Counted from the first letter of the stretch, positions 23,211 through 35,329 are shown. The stretch is DNA of 64,000 nucleotides from Akebia trifoliata (GCA_017979445.1 CM030718.1:21137021-21201020); one strand, 5' to 3'. Notes: generated from the sequence alone by a model not told the origin. Numbers and translations are program-made.

Positions 23211-23578
23211 CCCCCTCAAGTTGGAGTGTGAATATCAAGGATATCCAACTTGCGAATAATTTTATGAAACAAAGTGACACCAAGAGGTTTAGGGAAGACG
23301 TCAGTAGGCTGGTGAGAAGTAGATATATGAGTAGTGTGAATATCACCTTGACTGAGAGAGTGTTTAATGTAACAGAGAAATCTTAAAACAACATCAAGAT
23401 GAGGTTGGCAAGTTCTATCTACGAATTGAATTAAAATTTGAATATAAAAAACAATGTTAGAAAAGAGTACACGACCAACAAGTCATCGATATTGAGATGG
23501 ATCAGTTAAAAGAGTGCCTTCATATTTGGTTATTTTGAGGTGTTGTTTCATAGGAAATGCAACAAATCGAGATCCAAG
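23211..23578 (-). pseudogene. Ty1/copia RNase H and C-terminus remnant, split by a solo LTR
   Basis: Minus-strand reading continues from 25365-25416 (LSQHKYVLELLDEASLLG, like the copia LSQRKYxxDLLxxxGxLG motif) across the inserted LTR into GSRFVAFPMKQHLKITKYEG and LLTDPSQYR, with a stop before LVGRV. It ends with QPTDVFPKPLGVTLFHKII (copia Q.AD.FTK.L....F) just before the polypurine tract. Frameshifts remove the middle of RNase H. The element was dead or dying, and the upstream part beyond about 25416 is missing. Confidence 0.75.
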
Positions 23579-25364
23579 TGTAGACACCCCATTTTTGCAT
23601 CCGCCTGATTAATCAACTCGTCAACCCGATCGCAAGGATTCCCAATGATGGATGTGTATTCTATTGCTTTATTTTGTTACCAGATTTGTTTCAGAAATCC
23701 AGATGAGGTATCTCGAACTGACAAAACCTTAGAAATCACGCTACGCTAGGAAAATACGACTCCAGAAACATAGAAATCATCATCTTGCAAATCAAAAAAA
23801 GCTTCACGATAAAAATCACTAAAAATTACCAAATTACTAAAATACCCCTGACATCAAAACAACCCTAGAGCCTACGTTACGCTTAGGAAAACTCTCTCAA
23901 ACACATAAAATAACAAATCAAAACCAAATAAATCATTTCGCCAATTTTCACAAAATTTGACAAAATTACGAAAATGCCCCTCATAAAGTTCATGATCGTT
24001 TCACACAAAAAATTTCATAAATGACACAACCAACATTCTCATTGAATTCCTTACGAAAAACTGATTCTAAAACATCCTAGAACATCAAAAACCGACTTGA
24101 AACGTGAAAAGTCCTCTCCGGGGGCAAAACGGTAATTTCACAATTTTCATAATTAAAAAATTCGAAATTAATAAATAAAACATTAAATAATTAAATTTAA
24201 ACATTAATGAAATTAATTTAAAATTTTGAACCTAAAAAATCGATCAATCGGGCTCTCAGGCAAAATCGTTGAGGGTTCGTGGGATATTTATTTAAGGACC
24301 CCTCAATTTGGGGGTCCAAAGAATTAAAGAAATAATGGAGAGGGGTTCTCCAAAAACCAAAAATTTAAAGTAAATCAAGCAAGACTAAAGTCAAGGTATT
24401 AAAGTCAATCAAGTAAGACTGAAGTCAAAATTAAAGTCAATTAAGCAAGACTAAAGTCAAGATATTAAAAGTCAATCAATTAAGACTGAAGTCAAAACAT
24501 TAAAAGTCAATCAAATAAGACCAAAAGTCATAATAGAGATCTAATTAAATAATAACTCTATCTAATAGAGTTCTAACTTAAAAACAATTCTACCTAAAAC
24601 AATTTGAATTAAAACACAATTCTACCTAAAACAATTCTAATTAAAACACAATTCTACCTAAAACAAGTCAAATTAAAACACAACTCTAATTAAAAGATTT
24701 CTAATTAAACACTAACTCTATCCAAATCAACCCCTAAAAACATCTATAAATAGAGGTGCTCACACCCTATTTTCGTATCAAAATCATAAATCCTAAGAGA
24801 AGTAGGTCTAGAAGCTCCCCTAGCCCCCCATAAACCCTAGTTTTGGAGCCCCAACTCCTTAGCTAACATCCCTCCTTCAATTTTAGTCTAGAAAACACCC
24901 AAAAGCCTTCTAAAAACACCCCCAAATCCACAACGAATTGGAAGAGTTCATATTCAAAGACAAGGAGATACCTTGCCTCGGAGATCCGAAGTCAAATCCG
25001 GAAGCAGAACGTAGCAAGGGAGCACGGTACAAGGAGTTCTTTTCGTCAGATCTGAGGGAACCAAGTCCTTGCCATCGGAAAGGTAAACCTTTTATTTTTT
25101 TTTATTTTCTATTTTCATCTAGGTTTTAGCAATGTAATCTACTTGGGAGTTTAGTAGAGACCGACTTTGGCCGGGCGGGGTTGGTGCCTAACACCTTCCA
25201 ACCCCGTAACTTGATCCCCGAATTCAGTTTTTTTTGGTTTTAGATTAGCTTTTATCCGTTTAGAGTCATTGATCGGTTCCTAGACCGAAATAACTAGGTG
25301 GCGACTCCCAAACCTCAAGGGTCAAAAGCGGATCCGCGCACCCCGCGGATCGAGGGCGCTTTCA
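23579..25364 (+). mobile_element. Family A (Tat/Ogre-like) solo LTR with CCAAG duplication
   Basis: TGTAGACACCCC...GGGCGCTTTCA, 1786 bp, flanked by perfect CCAAG at 23574-23578 and 25365-25369. Removing the LTR and one duplicate restores the copia reading frame. A TATA-like box lies at 24745-24752 (tataaata). Repeated 'aagtcaatcaagtaagac' units occupy 24370-24530. The end block 'aggtggcgactcccaaacct' and 'gcggatccgcgcaccccgcg' is shared by all family A LTRs here. Confidence 0.9.
24745..24752 (+). promoter_or_regulatory. TATA-like box of family A LTR
   Basis: tataaata in 'catctataaatagaggtgct', conserved at the same place in the other plus-strand family A LTRs (34485-34492, 42463-42470, 51695-51702). 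Confidence 0.6.
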
Positions 25365-25416
25365 CCAAGTAGGCTTGCCTCATCCAATAATTCAAGAACA
25401 TATTTGTGTTGAGAAA
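25365..25416 (-). pseudogene. Copia RT/RNase H junction fragment (right half of split copy)
   Basis: Encodes LSQHKYVLELLDEASLLG on the minus strand, continuing in 23211-23578. Copia similarity stops near 25416. Confidence 0.65.
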
Positions 25417-26480
25417 GATATATACCCGACTCCCTGAACCACTTCTCAAAAACCCATATACCCGAACCCCGTCTGAATCCAAACCCTAAAACATGCCGAC
25501 CCTTCCTAAAAGCCCATAACCATTCTCAAACATTCCCGAAGCTCAAACACCTTTCGTGAAAGTTCCTGTACCAATCCTTTAACTTTTTCAAAAACCAGGA
25601 TTTTTCTTGAGTTCCTTAAACTTTCCCGAACCTTCTGAAACCTTGTTGGGTCCATTATTAATCTCATTAGGCACATCCCACGTGGAAGGTCAACCCCCCA
25701 ACTACTCCCAAAATCAAATCAATAAGATTTGACTACGGACTATCCAGACTAACCTTGTAAATCAGTCTAGTCAGTTTTGATTGACATGCCAACCATTCCA
25801 AACTACCCCCAACATGGTGTTCGAGCATGCTTTTGACAAGGCAATACACAAAACTATGTTCATTGGTCTGTATTCTGTATTATAAAAAAGACACTCTAAA
25901 TCACCCTGACCTGCATAGAAACCTTCATTTATCACCCACATAGTCGAAGCCTTGCACGAATCGACTGAACCATTTTTTACTTTTTCTTGATACTATCGAA
26001 ATCTTGCCTAATTTACCCGAATCATTTATTATTTTCTGCCAATACATTCGAACCTTTGATTGATTTTCATCCAAATAGCAATCCACTTGTCTTAACGTAG
26101 CGGAAGCTCTTCCACCACCCCAACTTGGAGAAGCAAAGCCCTGTCGAAGTTCTACTTGATTGTCCATTGAACTTACAGGTATAAAATTATAAATAAATAA
26201 TTTATTTACGTTATAAGCTTAAATTCCCGACTGAGTTTCCAATTTTAGTTCTTACTCTGGCAGAGTAATTTGGAACCCCTCCTTGTGCATTATACACTTG
26301 GAAAGACCAAACAAAATGATTAGATGCCACTTCGTCAAGTTCCCCACTCAAAATCAATCAATCAATCAAGTTCGCTTCGTTTCACACATTTTCCTTGTAC
26401 AAATCATGACTCAAATCAAATCCCACCTACTTACCACTCAGAATATCAATTTGCAAAGTATGAGGTATCTTTCAACTCAA
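25417..26480. other. Unassigned DNA, no gene seen
   Basis: C-rich with recurring 'cccgaacc' words (25420-25640). An 80-codon minus frame at 25925-26167 has no recognised motif. Probably old transposon sequence. Confidence 0.35.
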
Positions 26481-26821
26481 TTATAGAAGCAACAATCCTT
26501 AAGGATGAGGGATTGGGGTGCCTAACACCTTTCCCTTTTCAACCAAATCTCTTACCTAAATCTCAGGATCATTTAGACCAAGTTGAGAGTCATTTCAATC
26601 AACAGGTAAATGTTCACACCCCTCAAACCTTAATAATGGCGACTATGAATTTACGTAACACACTCAGTGACCCCATAAACTAAACTTCAAGAGAGGTAGG
26701 ACTCCAACCCGAGGAAGAGTCAGATCTGGCCGAAAGGGCGAGGGAGATCATGATGACGGGTACTATAATAATAAGTTTAGAAATATAGACAAATATTTCT
26801 TGGTAGTTGAGCCATTCCTTT
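26481..26821 (+). repeat. LTR-terminus-like block and left copy of a ~225-bp direct repeat
   Basis: 26510-26640 ('ggggtgcctaacaccttt...cttacctaaatctcagg...gagagtcattt...ttcacacccctcaaacc') resembles the ends of family B LTRs. From about 26610 to 26821 the sequence ('aataatggcgactatgaatttacgtaacacactc...ggccgaaagggcgagggagatcatga') recurs diverged at 53879-54105, on the far side of the nested block. Confidence 0.6.
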
Positions 26822-27877
26822 TGATAGATACCCAAATTTGAACGGGCCATCATTCGAAAGTACCCAAAAAAATAACTTTTCTAATAAAATTCGCCAACGG
26901 GACTAAAAAGCCCAAATCACCGAAACTCAACATTTTGATCAAATCGAAGGTTTCTAAGAACCCTAAAAGTCTTATGGGCCTGCAACAAGGCTTTACATGC
27001 TCCCCACCTTTTTAATCTCTCACCGGTCCATTCTCGAATTTGAAACTACCCCAAGCCCACATAAAACCCGCCAACCCTCAATTTCCTAAAAAAAATTATT
27101 TTTTACCTCACCCAACCAAATCTAACCTTAATCCCATACAACCCAAAAAACCCATTAAGCCCCATCCTAAAACAAATCCTAACCAATTTTAAATCAATTC
27201 TAATAGTCTAAATCTTCCCAAAATCCTAACCCCAACATGTCAAAGCTCACACCTATTCAAGTTCATATTCATATTGATATCCCTAATCCATAAACAATTC
27301 ACCTATATCAACAAATCAACACTTGATCATTAAATGGGACATTTTTCTTTACTACAACCCACCTCCCAAAAATCATTCTACCCGACCTCATTATCACTCA
27401 CCACCCATACCACTATCTACACTTCATATCATAAATCTAGTCCATCACCTTTCTCTAACAAAACCACCTACTCACATCACAACCAACACATTTCTCTCAT
27501 CACTCTCTTTAAATTCATCCTCACAAGTCATCCCTACACCCTCTCTACCTAATCAATTTATTTAAATACTCCATCTCCACACTTTTTAGATACATGTCTC
27601 CACATCCTTCACCCTCCCAAAACTTAATCACCTATTCTTTTAACCAAACATCACATCCCTTTACCCCACCAAACACTCAACCCAAATGGGTTGAGGGATC
27701 CAATCCATTTGGATAAAAAACTATTCATTTACCTCCCATTTCACAAATACCCTCATATCAACCCTAAATTTCACATCCCTCATTCTCAAATCTTATGTCA
27801 TTATCTACTTTTTTACCTTTTCACCCCATCCTACCCTCAACAACTATAAATACCCCCCACTTTCTAAAAAATGATAC
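26822..27877 (+). mobile_element. Family B-like LTR, left segment (interrupted)
   Basis: TGATAGATACCCAAATTTGAACGGG aligns by eye with TGTAGACACC...AATTTG starts of family B. 27600-27720 ('ccaaacactcaacccaaatgggttga') closely matches the family B copy at 52540-52570. It has a TATA-like box at 27845-27852. A minus-strand family A element is inserted at 27878; the LTR continues at 49354-49737 and 53379-53875. Confidence 0.65.
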
Positions 27878-29451
27878 TGAAAGCGCCCTCGATCCCGAGA
27901 TGCGCGGATCCACTTTTGATTTTTGAGGTTTGGGAGTCGTCACCTAGTTATTACGGTCTAGGAACCGAACATCGACTCGAAACGGATAAAAAAATAACTA
28001 ATCTACTTAAAAAAATACTGAGTCCGAGGATCACATTACGGGATTGGAAGGTGTTAGGCACCAATCCCACCCGGCAAACGTCGATCTCTACTAATTTTCA
28101 AATAAAACTACATTCCTAAAAAGACCTAAATAATAGAAAAAAAATAAAAATATTTATCTTTACGAATGCAACGATTTTGTTCCCTCAGATCTGACAGAAC
28201 AGCTCCTCGTACAGCACTCCTCGCTTCGTTCTATCATTGGATTCGCTTTAGACCTCCAAGACGAAGTATCTCCTTCTTAGATCTGAATTTTTTGATTTAT
28301 TTCTGGATTCATGTGTGTTTTTAAAGGGTTTCTAGGTGTTTTTTGAGCTAAAGTTGGGGTATGGATGTTAGGTAAAGAGTTAGAACTTCAAAATTAGGAT
28401 TTTGGGAAGATTGGGAAAGCTTTTTGACCTACTTTTTTTAAGATTAATTTTTTCATACGAAAATAGGTTGTAGGGAACCTTATTTATAAATTTTTTAAGA
28501 GCTTTTTAGATAGAGTTGTGTTTAATTATAATTCTTTTAGAGAGAGTTATTGTTTAATTAGAATTATTTTAAATAGAGTTAGTATTTAATTAGAATTACA
28601 TTAGATAGTTTTATAGTTTAATTAGAATTCTATTAGGTAGTTTTAGAGTTTAATTAGAATTCTATTAAGGTTAGGGTTTGACTTTGGTCTTATTAGATGG
28701 ATTAGGATTTTGACTTAAGTCTCACTTGATTGACTTGATTTTAGGATTTTGACTTAAGTCTTACTTGATTGACTTGATTTTAAGATTTTGACTTAAGTCT
28801 CACTTGATTGACTTTGATTTTAATTAGGATTTCACTTTACATTAATTAATTTTTTAATTATTAATTTCAAAATTTTTAATTATTAAAATTATAAAATTAC
28901 CGTTTTGCCCTCAAAGAGGACTTTTGTGTTTTAAGTCATTTTTTAATGTTCCAGGATGTTTTGGAATCAATTTTTCATAAGGAATTAAATGGTAATATTG
29001 GTTTTTTCATTTATACAATTTTTTTTGCGAAATGGTCGTGAACTTTATGAGGGGCATTTTCGTAATTTTGTCAAATTTTGTGAAAATTGACGAAATAATT
29101 TATTTGGTTTCGATTTGTTATTTTATATGTTTGAAAGGATTTTCCTAAGCGTAATGTAGGCTTTAGGGATGTTTTGAGGTTATGGGTATTTTGATAATTT
29201 GATCATTTTTTAGTAATTTTTATCGTGAAGCTTTTTTCTGTCTGAAAAATGATGATTTCTATATTTTTGGGATTATATTTTCCTAGCGTATCGTGGTTTC
29301 TAGGTTTTGTTAATTTGAGATACCTCATCTGAATTTCTGAAGCACATCTAGTAACAAATAAAGCATTGGAATAATCATCCATCATTGATAATCGTTGCAA
29401 TCGGGTTGACGAGTTGATTAATCAGGCGAATGCAAAAATGGGGTGTCTACA
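27878..29451 (-). mobile_element. 3' LTR of minus-strand family A element
   Basis: Plus-strand view: TGAAAGCGCCCTCGATC ... GGGGTGTCTACA, i.e. TGTAGACACCCC...GGGCGCTTTCA on the minus strand, 1574 bp. Its outer side is GATAC and its inner side the polypurine tract. Confidence 0.9.
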
Positions 29452-29464
29452 GATACCCCTCTTT
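29452..29464 (-). promoter_or_regulatory. Polypurine tract of minus-strand family A element
   Basis: Minus strand AAAGAGGGGTATC directly before TGTAGACACC. The nested element has AAAGAGGGGCATC at the same spot. Confidence 0.75.
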
Positions 29465-29774
29465 GACAGAAGGTTGAAGTAAACTAGATAGTAAATCTAT
29501 TTTGGTAGATAGTGCGATATCTGAATGCCAAAGCTAGTGATAGTTCATTTTACAGCCTGATTTAGGAATTCGTCTGGATGTTCGGATCCTTGAGGGCGAG
29601 CTCTCCTAGAACTAAAAGTTGTCATGTCCTTGAGCGCGAGCTCTCACTGGCAGTGTCAGATCCTTAAATTTTAGAAAATTCTCCTTAACTAAAAAATGTA
29701 AGTATGAGTATGTGTACTGTGTGAAACTGGGTAAAAATTAAACATAATTTGGGCATAAAATGAGTATAATTATG

Positions 29775-30352
29775 AGAAAACCCTCAGTGGTATCTGAACA
29801 TAATTTCGAGAAAGCCCTCTGCGGCATCTAAGCAAAATCCAAGTTAACCCTTGGTAGCAACTGAGCAAAATCCAAGATAACCCTTGACGGCAACTGAGCA
29901 AAGTCCAAGCTAACCCTTAGCGGCAACTGAGCAAAATCCAAGTTAACCCTTGGCGACAACTTAGCAAAATCCAAGATAACCCTTGATGGCAACTGAGTAA
30001 ATTCCAAGATATTGGCGGCATCTGAGCAAAATCCAAGATAACCCTTGGCGGCAACTGAACAAAATCCAAGATAATCCCTAACGGCAACTGAGCAAAATCC
30101 AAGTTAACCCTTGGCGGCAACTGAGCAAAATCCAAGATAACCCTTGGCGGCATCTGAGCAAAATCCAAGATAACCCTTAACGACAACTGAGCAAAATCCA
30201 AGATAATCCTTGGCGGCAACTGACCAAAATCCAAATTTACCCTTGGCGGCAACTAAGCAAAATCCAAGATAACCCTTGACGGTAACTGAGCAAAATCTAA
30301 GATAACCCTTGGCGACAACTGAGCAAAATCCAAGTTAACCCTTGGCAGCATT
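29775..30352. repeat. 33-bp minisatellite, about 17 copies
   Basis: Unit close to 'ggcggcaactgagcaaaatccaagataaccctt' written in two parts: 'ggcggcaactgagcaaaa' and 'tccaagataaccctt'. Copies differ at a few sites (caact/catct, gata/gtta) and one copy is shortened near 30005. Because 33 is a multiple of three, the minus strand has a 111-codon frame of 11-residue units (LPPRVILDFAQ). It lies between pol and the polypurine tract, where Tat-lineage elements are known to carry variable tandem repeats. Confidence 0.95.
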
Positions 30353-31199
30353 TGACTGAGTAAAACTGGCTGAGGAATGAATGAATCATTGGAAAAAATG
30401 ACTGAATCTGAAGAAAAATGATTAAAATGAATCTGGGTGAGATTGAAAATGAACCTGAAAAATCACAATTGAATCAAGGAACGAATGATTAAAAATAAAT
30501 CTGAAAGATAATGAATCTGGAAGAGAATGATTGAATTTAGGAATGAATGGATCTGGAAAAGGATTAATGAATCTGAGAACAAAAGAATGCCTTATCTCCT
30601 ATTCTAGGTAAATGAGTTATTTTCTAGGTAGAAAACCAAAATATGAGATAAAGAACGTTTTTGTTTGAACCTCCAGGTTTTCTTTTTCAAAAGTTTTATG
30701 AATTTAAAACCTGAGTTTTTATTTCTTTTGAACCTCAATAGTTTTTCGAAAAATTATTATCAAGAGGGTAACCTTAAGTTTGTGATTCCTTTTATCTTTT
30801 AGGATTAACATTGTTCAACCTTAAAAATAAAATGCCCCTAGTTTGACAGGAAACATGGCATTGGAGATAATTGAACACATCATGTAAAAATTAAAAAAAT
30901 GCCCCTAGTATAAGGTGGGAAAGCTACATTTTAGAGAAGAAAGAAAATGTCCCTTGTATGAAATATTTTGATTACCACAAGTGCAATAAAGATCCAACTT
31001 TTAATTTTGATTAATTTTATTGAAGATTTTGAGTCAAGTTTAAGAGAACAAAATTATTTCCTTTTGAGACTCATCATGGAATTGACCTTTCTCTCCTTTG
31101 GTTCACTTGGGGAAGTAAAAATTTTCAGATCAATCATACACAAGAATACTTGTGGCTTCTGAGTCTGTGTATGGTTTAAGCTAAGTATTGAACTTGATT

Positions 31200-31510
31200 A
31201 TTCGGACTTCTGATATTTCAGCTCGGACCGTTCTTAGCCTTTTAATTCCCCGGAGATTTTTTCTGTTTTTCTTTGTTGCTCTAACTTTTGCCTAGATTAC
31301 CCTTTCAGGTTTTCAATCTAGCGAGCATGTTATAACTTTTGCCTATTGCCTTTTCAGGTTTTCAAACTAGCGAGTTTTTTTCTGTTTTTTTCTTTACTCT
31401 GATTGTTGTCAAGACCGTCCTTACAGATTTTCAACCTTGCGAGCTTGCCTTAATTTTTACTTAAGTCGCCCTTTTCGGATTTTCAACTTAGTAGGTTTTT
31501 TTATTTTTAT
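31200..31510. repeat. Degenerate ~80-bp repeats in the 3' region of the minus-strand element
   Basis: Recurring 'ttttgcctagattaccc...ttcaggttttcaatctagcgag' units, about four. The nested element has the same motif inverted at 39060-39330 ('gctaggttgaaaacctgaaa'), so this repeat is a shared family feature. Confidence 0.75.
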
Positions 31511-32039
31511 TTTATGGAATTGCTGTCTAATTATGCTTTGCTATCTTCCTTGACTTTTCGCACGATACTTAGGAGGACTTTTATGGGTAAACTTAGGACT
31601 GGGTATAAAAAGAAAGGGATTTTGAGGCTCAAAAATCCGAATGCCCCTTGTGTGGCATTTCTTTTATTTTACTTTGAATTTTCTTCCCCATTTTGAAGAT
31701 ATTTATTTTTTTCTTTTGAATTTTTTCTGGATTTTTTTGTGTGGGGAAATAGATTTTTTTATTTTGATGTGGTCGGGCCTGAAGTAACTTCTCAGGTTGC
31801 CTACGTACCCCAGAATTTTGGGGTCAAACCAAGACGTAGTTCGAATTTTTCCTCCCTTGAGTTAGGTGATCAGACTAAGAAAGAAAAATGTATATATATA
31901 TATATATATATTGAAAATGCTGCAAAGGACTTGAGAAAAGATATATTGAACTGGGTAATAGGAGAATTGATTCGACCAAAGATGGCCTCCTTAAACGTAG
32001 TACCGTTTGATTTGGTCAAAGTTGGTTGGTTCTGCTAAT

Positions 32040-33250
32040 TCAATTCCATCATGGTCTTGAAACCTGACAGTTTTTCCTGGTAATATTTTCTTGATGATGA
32101 ACGGACCTCCCCAATTTGGTTTGAACTTCCCTTTAAGGTCAAAGATAGGTGTCTGGTTCTTTTTGAATACTAAATCCCCGACTTGTAAGTGACGGGCCTT
32201 GATCTTTTTGTCAAATGCACGGGCGACTCTTCTCTGATAAGTCTGCGCGTGGTACAGAACTCTTAGTCATTTTTCTTCGATCAAATTTAATTCTTCATAC
32301 CATTGACGAACTCAATCTGCTTCTGACAACTGACTTTCCAACAAGACCCTGAGAGACAGAATTTCCATTTCAACTAGCAAGACTACTTCCATGCCACACA
32401 CTGTAGAGTAAGGAGTGGTTCCAACGAAAGATCAAATTGAAGTGTGATATGTCCATAGTGCGAATGATAACTTCTCTAACCAATCTTGGTGTGATTGACA
32501 CACTTTCATGATGATTATTTTGATACTCTTATTAGTTGTTTTAACTGCTTCATTGGTCTGAGGACGGTAAGAAGATGATTAGTGATGTCGAATATCAAAC
32601 TTTGAACACAGAGTGATAACCTCGACTTTGAAGTATGACCCATTATCAAGTATCAATTCCACTTCAACCACTCCATAGCCTGAGGAAGGTAAGGGAATGA
32701 TTTGTGAGGTCGGATCTTAAACTTTGAACATAGGGTGATGACCTCGACTTTGAAATGTGACCCATTATCAAATATCAATTCTACTTCAACCACTTCATAG
32801 GTCTGAGGAAGGTAGGAGAATGATTTGTGAGGTCGGATCTTAAACCTTGAACATAGGGTGATGACCTCGACTTTGAAGTGTGACCTATTATCAGAGACTA
32901 ATTCTAAAAGTACCTTGTATTGACTTATGACATTTGCTTTGATGAACTTTGCAACTTGAGATACAGTGAGGATAACATCGATACATTTTGTAACATCTTC
33001 TTTGATCTCATTAGTATTTTCATTCCATCGAGAGAATACGTATTCCGTGTCGGATAACACCCAAGCTTACATCCTAACATATCTTTATAAGACCACGCGA
33101 ACCAGTCTTTTGAAATTTCTGAGTAAACTCATTATCCCCTCGTGTTCCTCTAGGGATAGGATGGTTTCTATTTGAATTTCTTGAGCATTTTTTATTCCGA
33201 GTTTAATGACCTTTGCTTTTTCGATTAAAGGTTGAGCCCAACCATTGTCT
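32040..33250 (-). pseudogene. Tat/Ogre-type pol remnant: RT N-terminus joined to integrase
   Basis: Minus-strand reading begins near 33250 with AKVIKLGIKNAQEIQIETIL and EHEGIMSLLRNFKR, which resembles the Tat-lineage RT approach ('NLGT...I.IG..L.....I.LL.EY.DVFAWSY.DMPG'). It runs to 'DMLG', then jumps to integrase: KCIDVILTVSQVAKFIKANV, then LVSDNRSHFKVEVITLCSRF (second catalytic Asp region), KIRPHKSFSYLPQT, then after a gap VLLESQLSEAD and RRVARAFDKKIKARHLQVGD (integrase C-terminus). RT palm, RNase H and the integrase zinc finger are missing. Many stops and frameshifts are present. In a live element this enzyme would insert cDNA into the host genome; this copy cannot. Confidence 0.75.
32555..32900 (-). 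repeat. Triplicated ~123-bp segment within the integrase
   Basis: The piece coding (S/F)DN.SHFKVEVITLC(S)(R/K)FKIRPHKS(F) is present three times, with 'ctcgacttt' at 32621, 32743 and 32866 (spacing 122 and 123). Two copies share frame in the 135-codon minus frame 32653-33060. Confidence 0.85.
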
Positions 33251-33357
33251 TCTCATTTAGGAAGGAAATCTATCCTTTAAGCTAAATTATTAGTTAACCC
33301 GTTAACGCGCTCAAGGTATTCAAAATTTTTTTTACTCAATCAAATTCAAATGGGGCG

Positions 33358-35090
33358 TGTAGACACCCCATTTTTGCATCCGCCTGATTAATCAACTCGT
33401 CAACCCGATCGCAATGATTCCCAATGATGGATGTGTATTCCATTGCTTTATTTTGTTACCAGATGTGTTTTAGAAATCCGGATGAGGTATCTCAAACTAA
33501 CAAAACCTTAGAAACCACGCTACGCTAGGAAAATACGACCCTAGAAACATAGAAATCATCATCTTACAAACCAAAAAGAAGCTTCACGATAAAAATCACT
33601 AAAAATTGACCAAATTACCAAAATACCCTTAACCTCAAAACAACGTTAGAGCCTATGCTACGCTTAGAAAAACCCATTCGAACATATAAAATGACAAATC
33701 GGAACCAAACAAATCATTTCACCAATTTTAACAGAATTTGACAAAATTACGAAAATGCCCCTCATAAAGTTCACAATCATTTCACATAAAATTTTCATAA
33801 ATGACACAAACCAACATTCTCATTGAATTCCTTACGAAAAATCGATTCTAAAACATCCTAGAACATTAAAAATCGACTTGAAACGTGAAAAGTCCTCGGG
33901 GGGGGGAAAATAGTAATTTCACAATTTTCATAATTAAAAACTTCGAATTAATAAATAAAATATTAAATAATTAAAGTGAAACATTGATGAAATTAATTTA
34001 AAAATTTGAACCTAAAAAATCGATCAATCGGACTTTCGGGTAAAATTGTTGAGGGTTCGTGGGATATTTCTTTAAGGACCCCTCCATTTGGGGGTCCAAA
34101 GAATAAAGAAATAATGGAAGGGGGTTCTCCAAAAATTAAAAGTAAATCAAGCAAGACTAAAGTCAAGGTATTAAAGTCAATCAAGTGAGACTAAAGTCAA
34201 AATTAAAGTCAATTAAGCAAGACTGAAGTCAAGATATTAAAAGTCAATCAATTAAGACTAAAGTCAAAATATTAAAAGTCAATCAAATAAGACCAAAAGT
34301 CATAATAGAACTCTAATTAAATAATAATTCTATCTAATAGAGTTCTAACTTAAAAACAATTCTACCTAAAACAATTCTAATTAAAACACAATTCTACCTA
34401 AAACAATTTTAACTAAAACACAACTCTAATTAAAAGATCTCTAATTAAACACTAACTCTATCCAAATCAACCCTAAAAAACATCTATAAATAGAGGTGTT
34501 CACACCCTATTTTCGTATCAAATCATAAACCGTAAGAGAAGTAGGACTAGAAGCTCCCTAGCCTCCCATAAACCCTAGTTTTGGAGCCCCAACTCCTTAC
34601 CTAACATCCCTCCTTCAATTTTAGTCTAGAAAACACCTAAAATCCCTCCAAAAACACCCCAAATCCGCAACAAACTTGAAGAGTTCAGATTCAAAAACAA
34701 GGAGATACCTCGATCTAGGAGATCCGAAGTCAAATCCGGAGACAGAACGAAGCAAGGGAGTACAGTACAAGTAGCTCTTTTTGTCAGATCTGAGGGAACA
34801 AAATCCTTGCTACCGGAAAGGTATGTAATTTTTTTATTTTTATCTAGGTTTTTAGCAATGTGATATATTTGGGAAGTTAGTAGAGACCGGCTTTGGCCGG
34901 GCGGGGTTGGTGCCTAACACCTTCCAACCCCGTAACATGATCCCCGAATTCAGATTTTTTATGGTAGATTAGTTCTTTTTATCCATGTTAGAGTCAGTTT
35001 GGTTCCTAGACCACAATAACTAGGTGGCGACTCCCAAACCTCAAGGGTCAAAAGCGGATCCGCGCACCCCGCGGATCGAGGGCGCTTTCA
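33358..35090 (+). mobile_element. 5' LTR of nested element
   Basis: TGTAGACACCCC...GGGCGCTTTCA. TATA-like box at 34485-34492. Repeated 'aagtcaa(t/g)' units at 34150-34300. A G run (tcctcggggggggggaaaa) at about 33894-33907 replaces 'tcctctccggggggaaaa' in the 3' LTR. Confidence 0.95.
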
Positions 35091-35091
35091 G

Positions 35092-35110
35092 TGGCGACTC
35101 CGCTGGGGAC
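35092..35110 (+). promoter_or_regulatory. Primer-binding site (tRNA-Arg type)
   Basis: TGGCGACTCCGCTGGGGAC begins one base after the LTR. Its complement ends ...GGAGTCGCCA, which fits the 3' end of a plant tRNA-Arg with a GACTCC acceptor. A tRNA-Arg primer is established for Ogre/Tat-lineage gypsy elements. The tRNA match is from memory. Confidence 0.75.
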
Positions 35111-35329
35111 TATTGAGGATCAAACTTGAAAAACCCCAAGTATGGGAGCATTGCCAAGATGACCTAGTTTTTTTTTTATTTAGTTGGATTTATTTTATTA
35201 TTTTTCTCTTTATTTATTTTTTTATCTTGATTGTAGATATTTTGGGTATTGCATTTTTTTTTCAATTAAGGATCACTTTTTGATGACTCCTAAATAATGA
35301 AAGATTCAAATTAACCTATGAAAATGATG

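Noticed and set aside
25925..26167. 80-codon minus-strand frame
   Set aside because: No recognised motif and located in old repeat-like DNA; may be chance.
27878..29456. Interpretation of 27878-29451 as a solo LTR with GATAC on both sides
   Set aside because: The right-hand GATAC is part of the polypurine tract text shared with the nested element's 3' side; the other end of the element, with primer site and LTR, is present at 47803-49348.
29775..30352. CRISPR-like array of regular 33-bp units
   Set aside because: There are no unique spacers; the whole unit repeats. The genome is plant nuclear DNA and the array sits in the 3' region of a retrotransposon.
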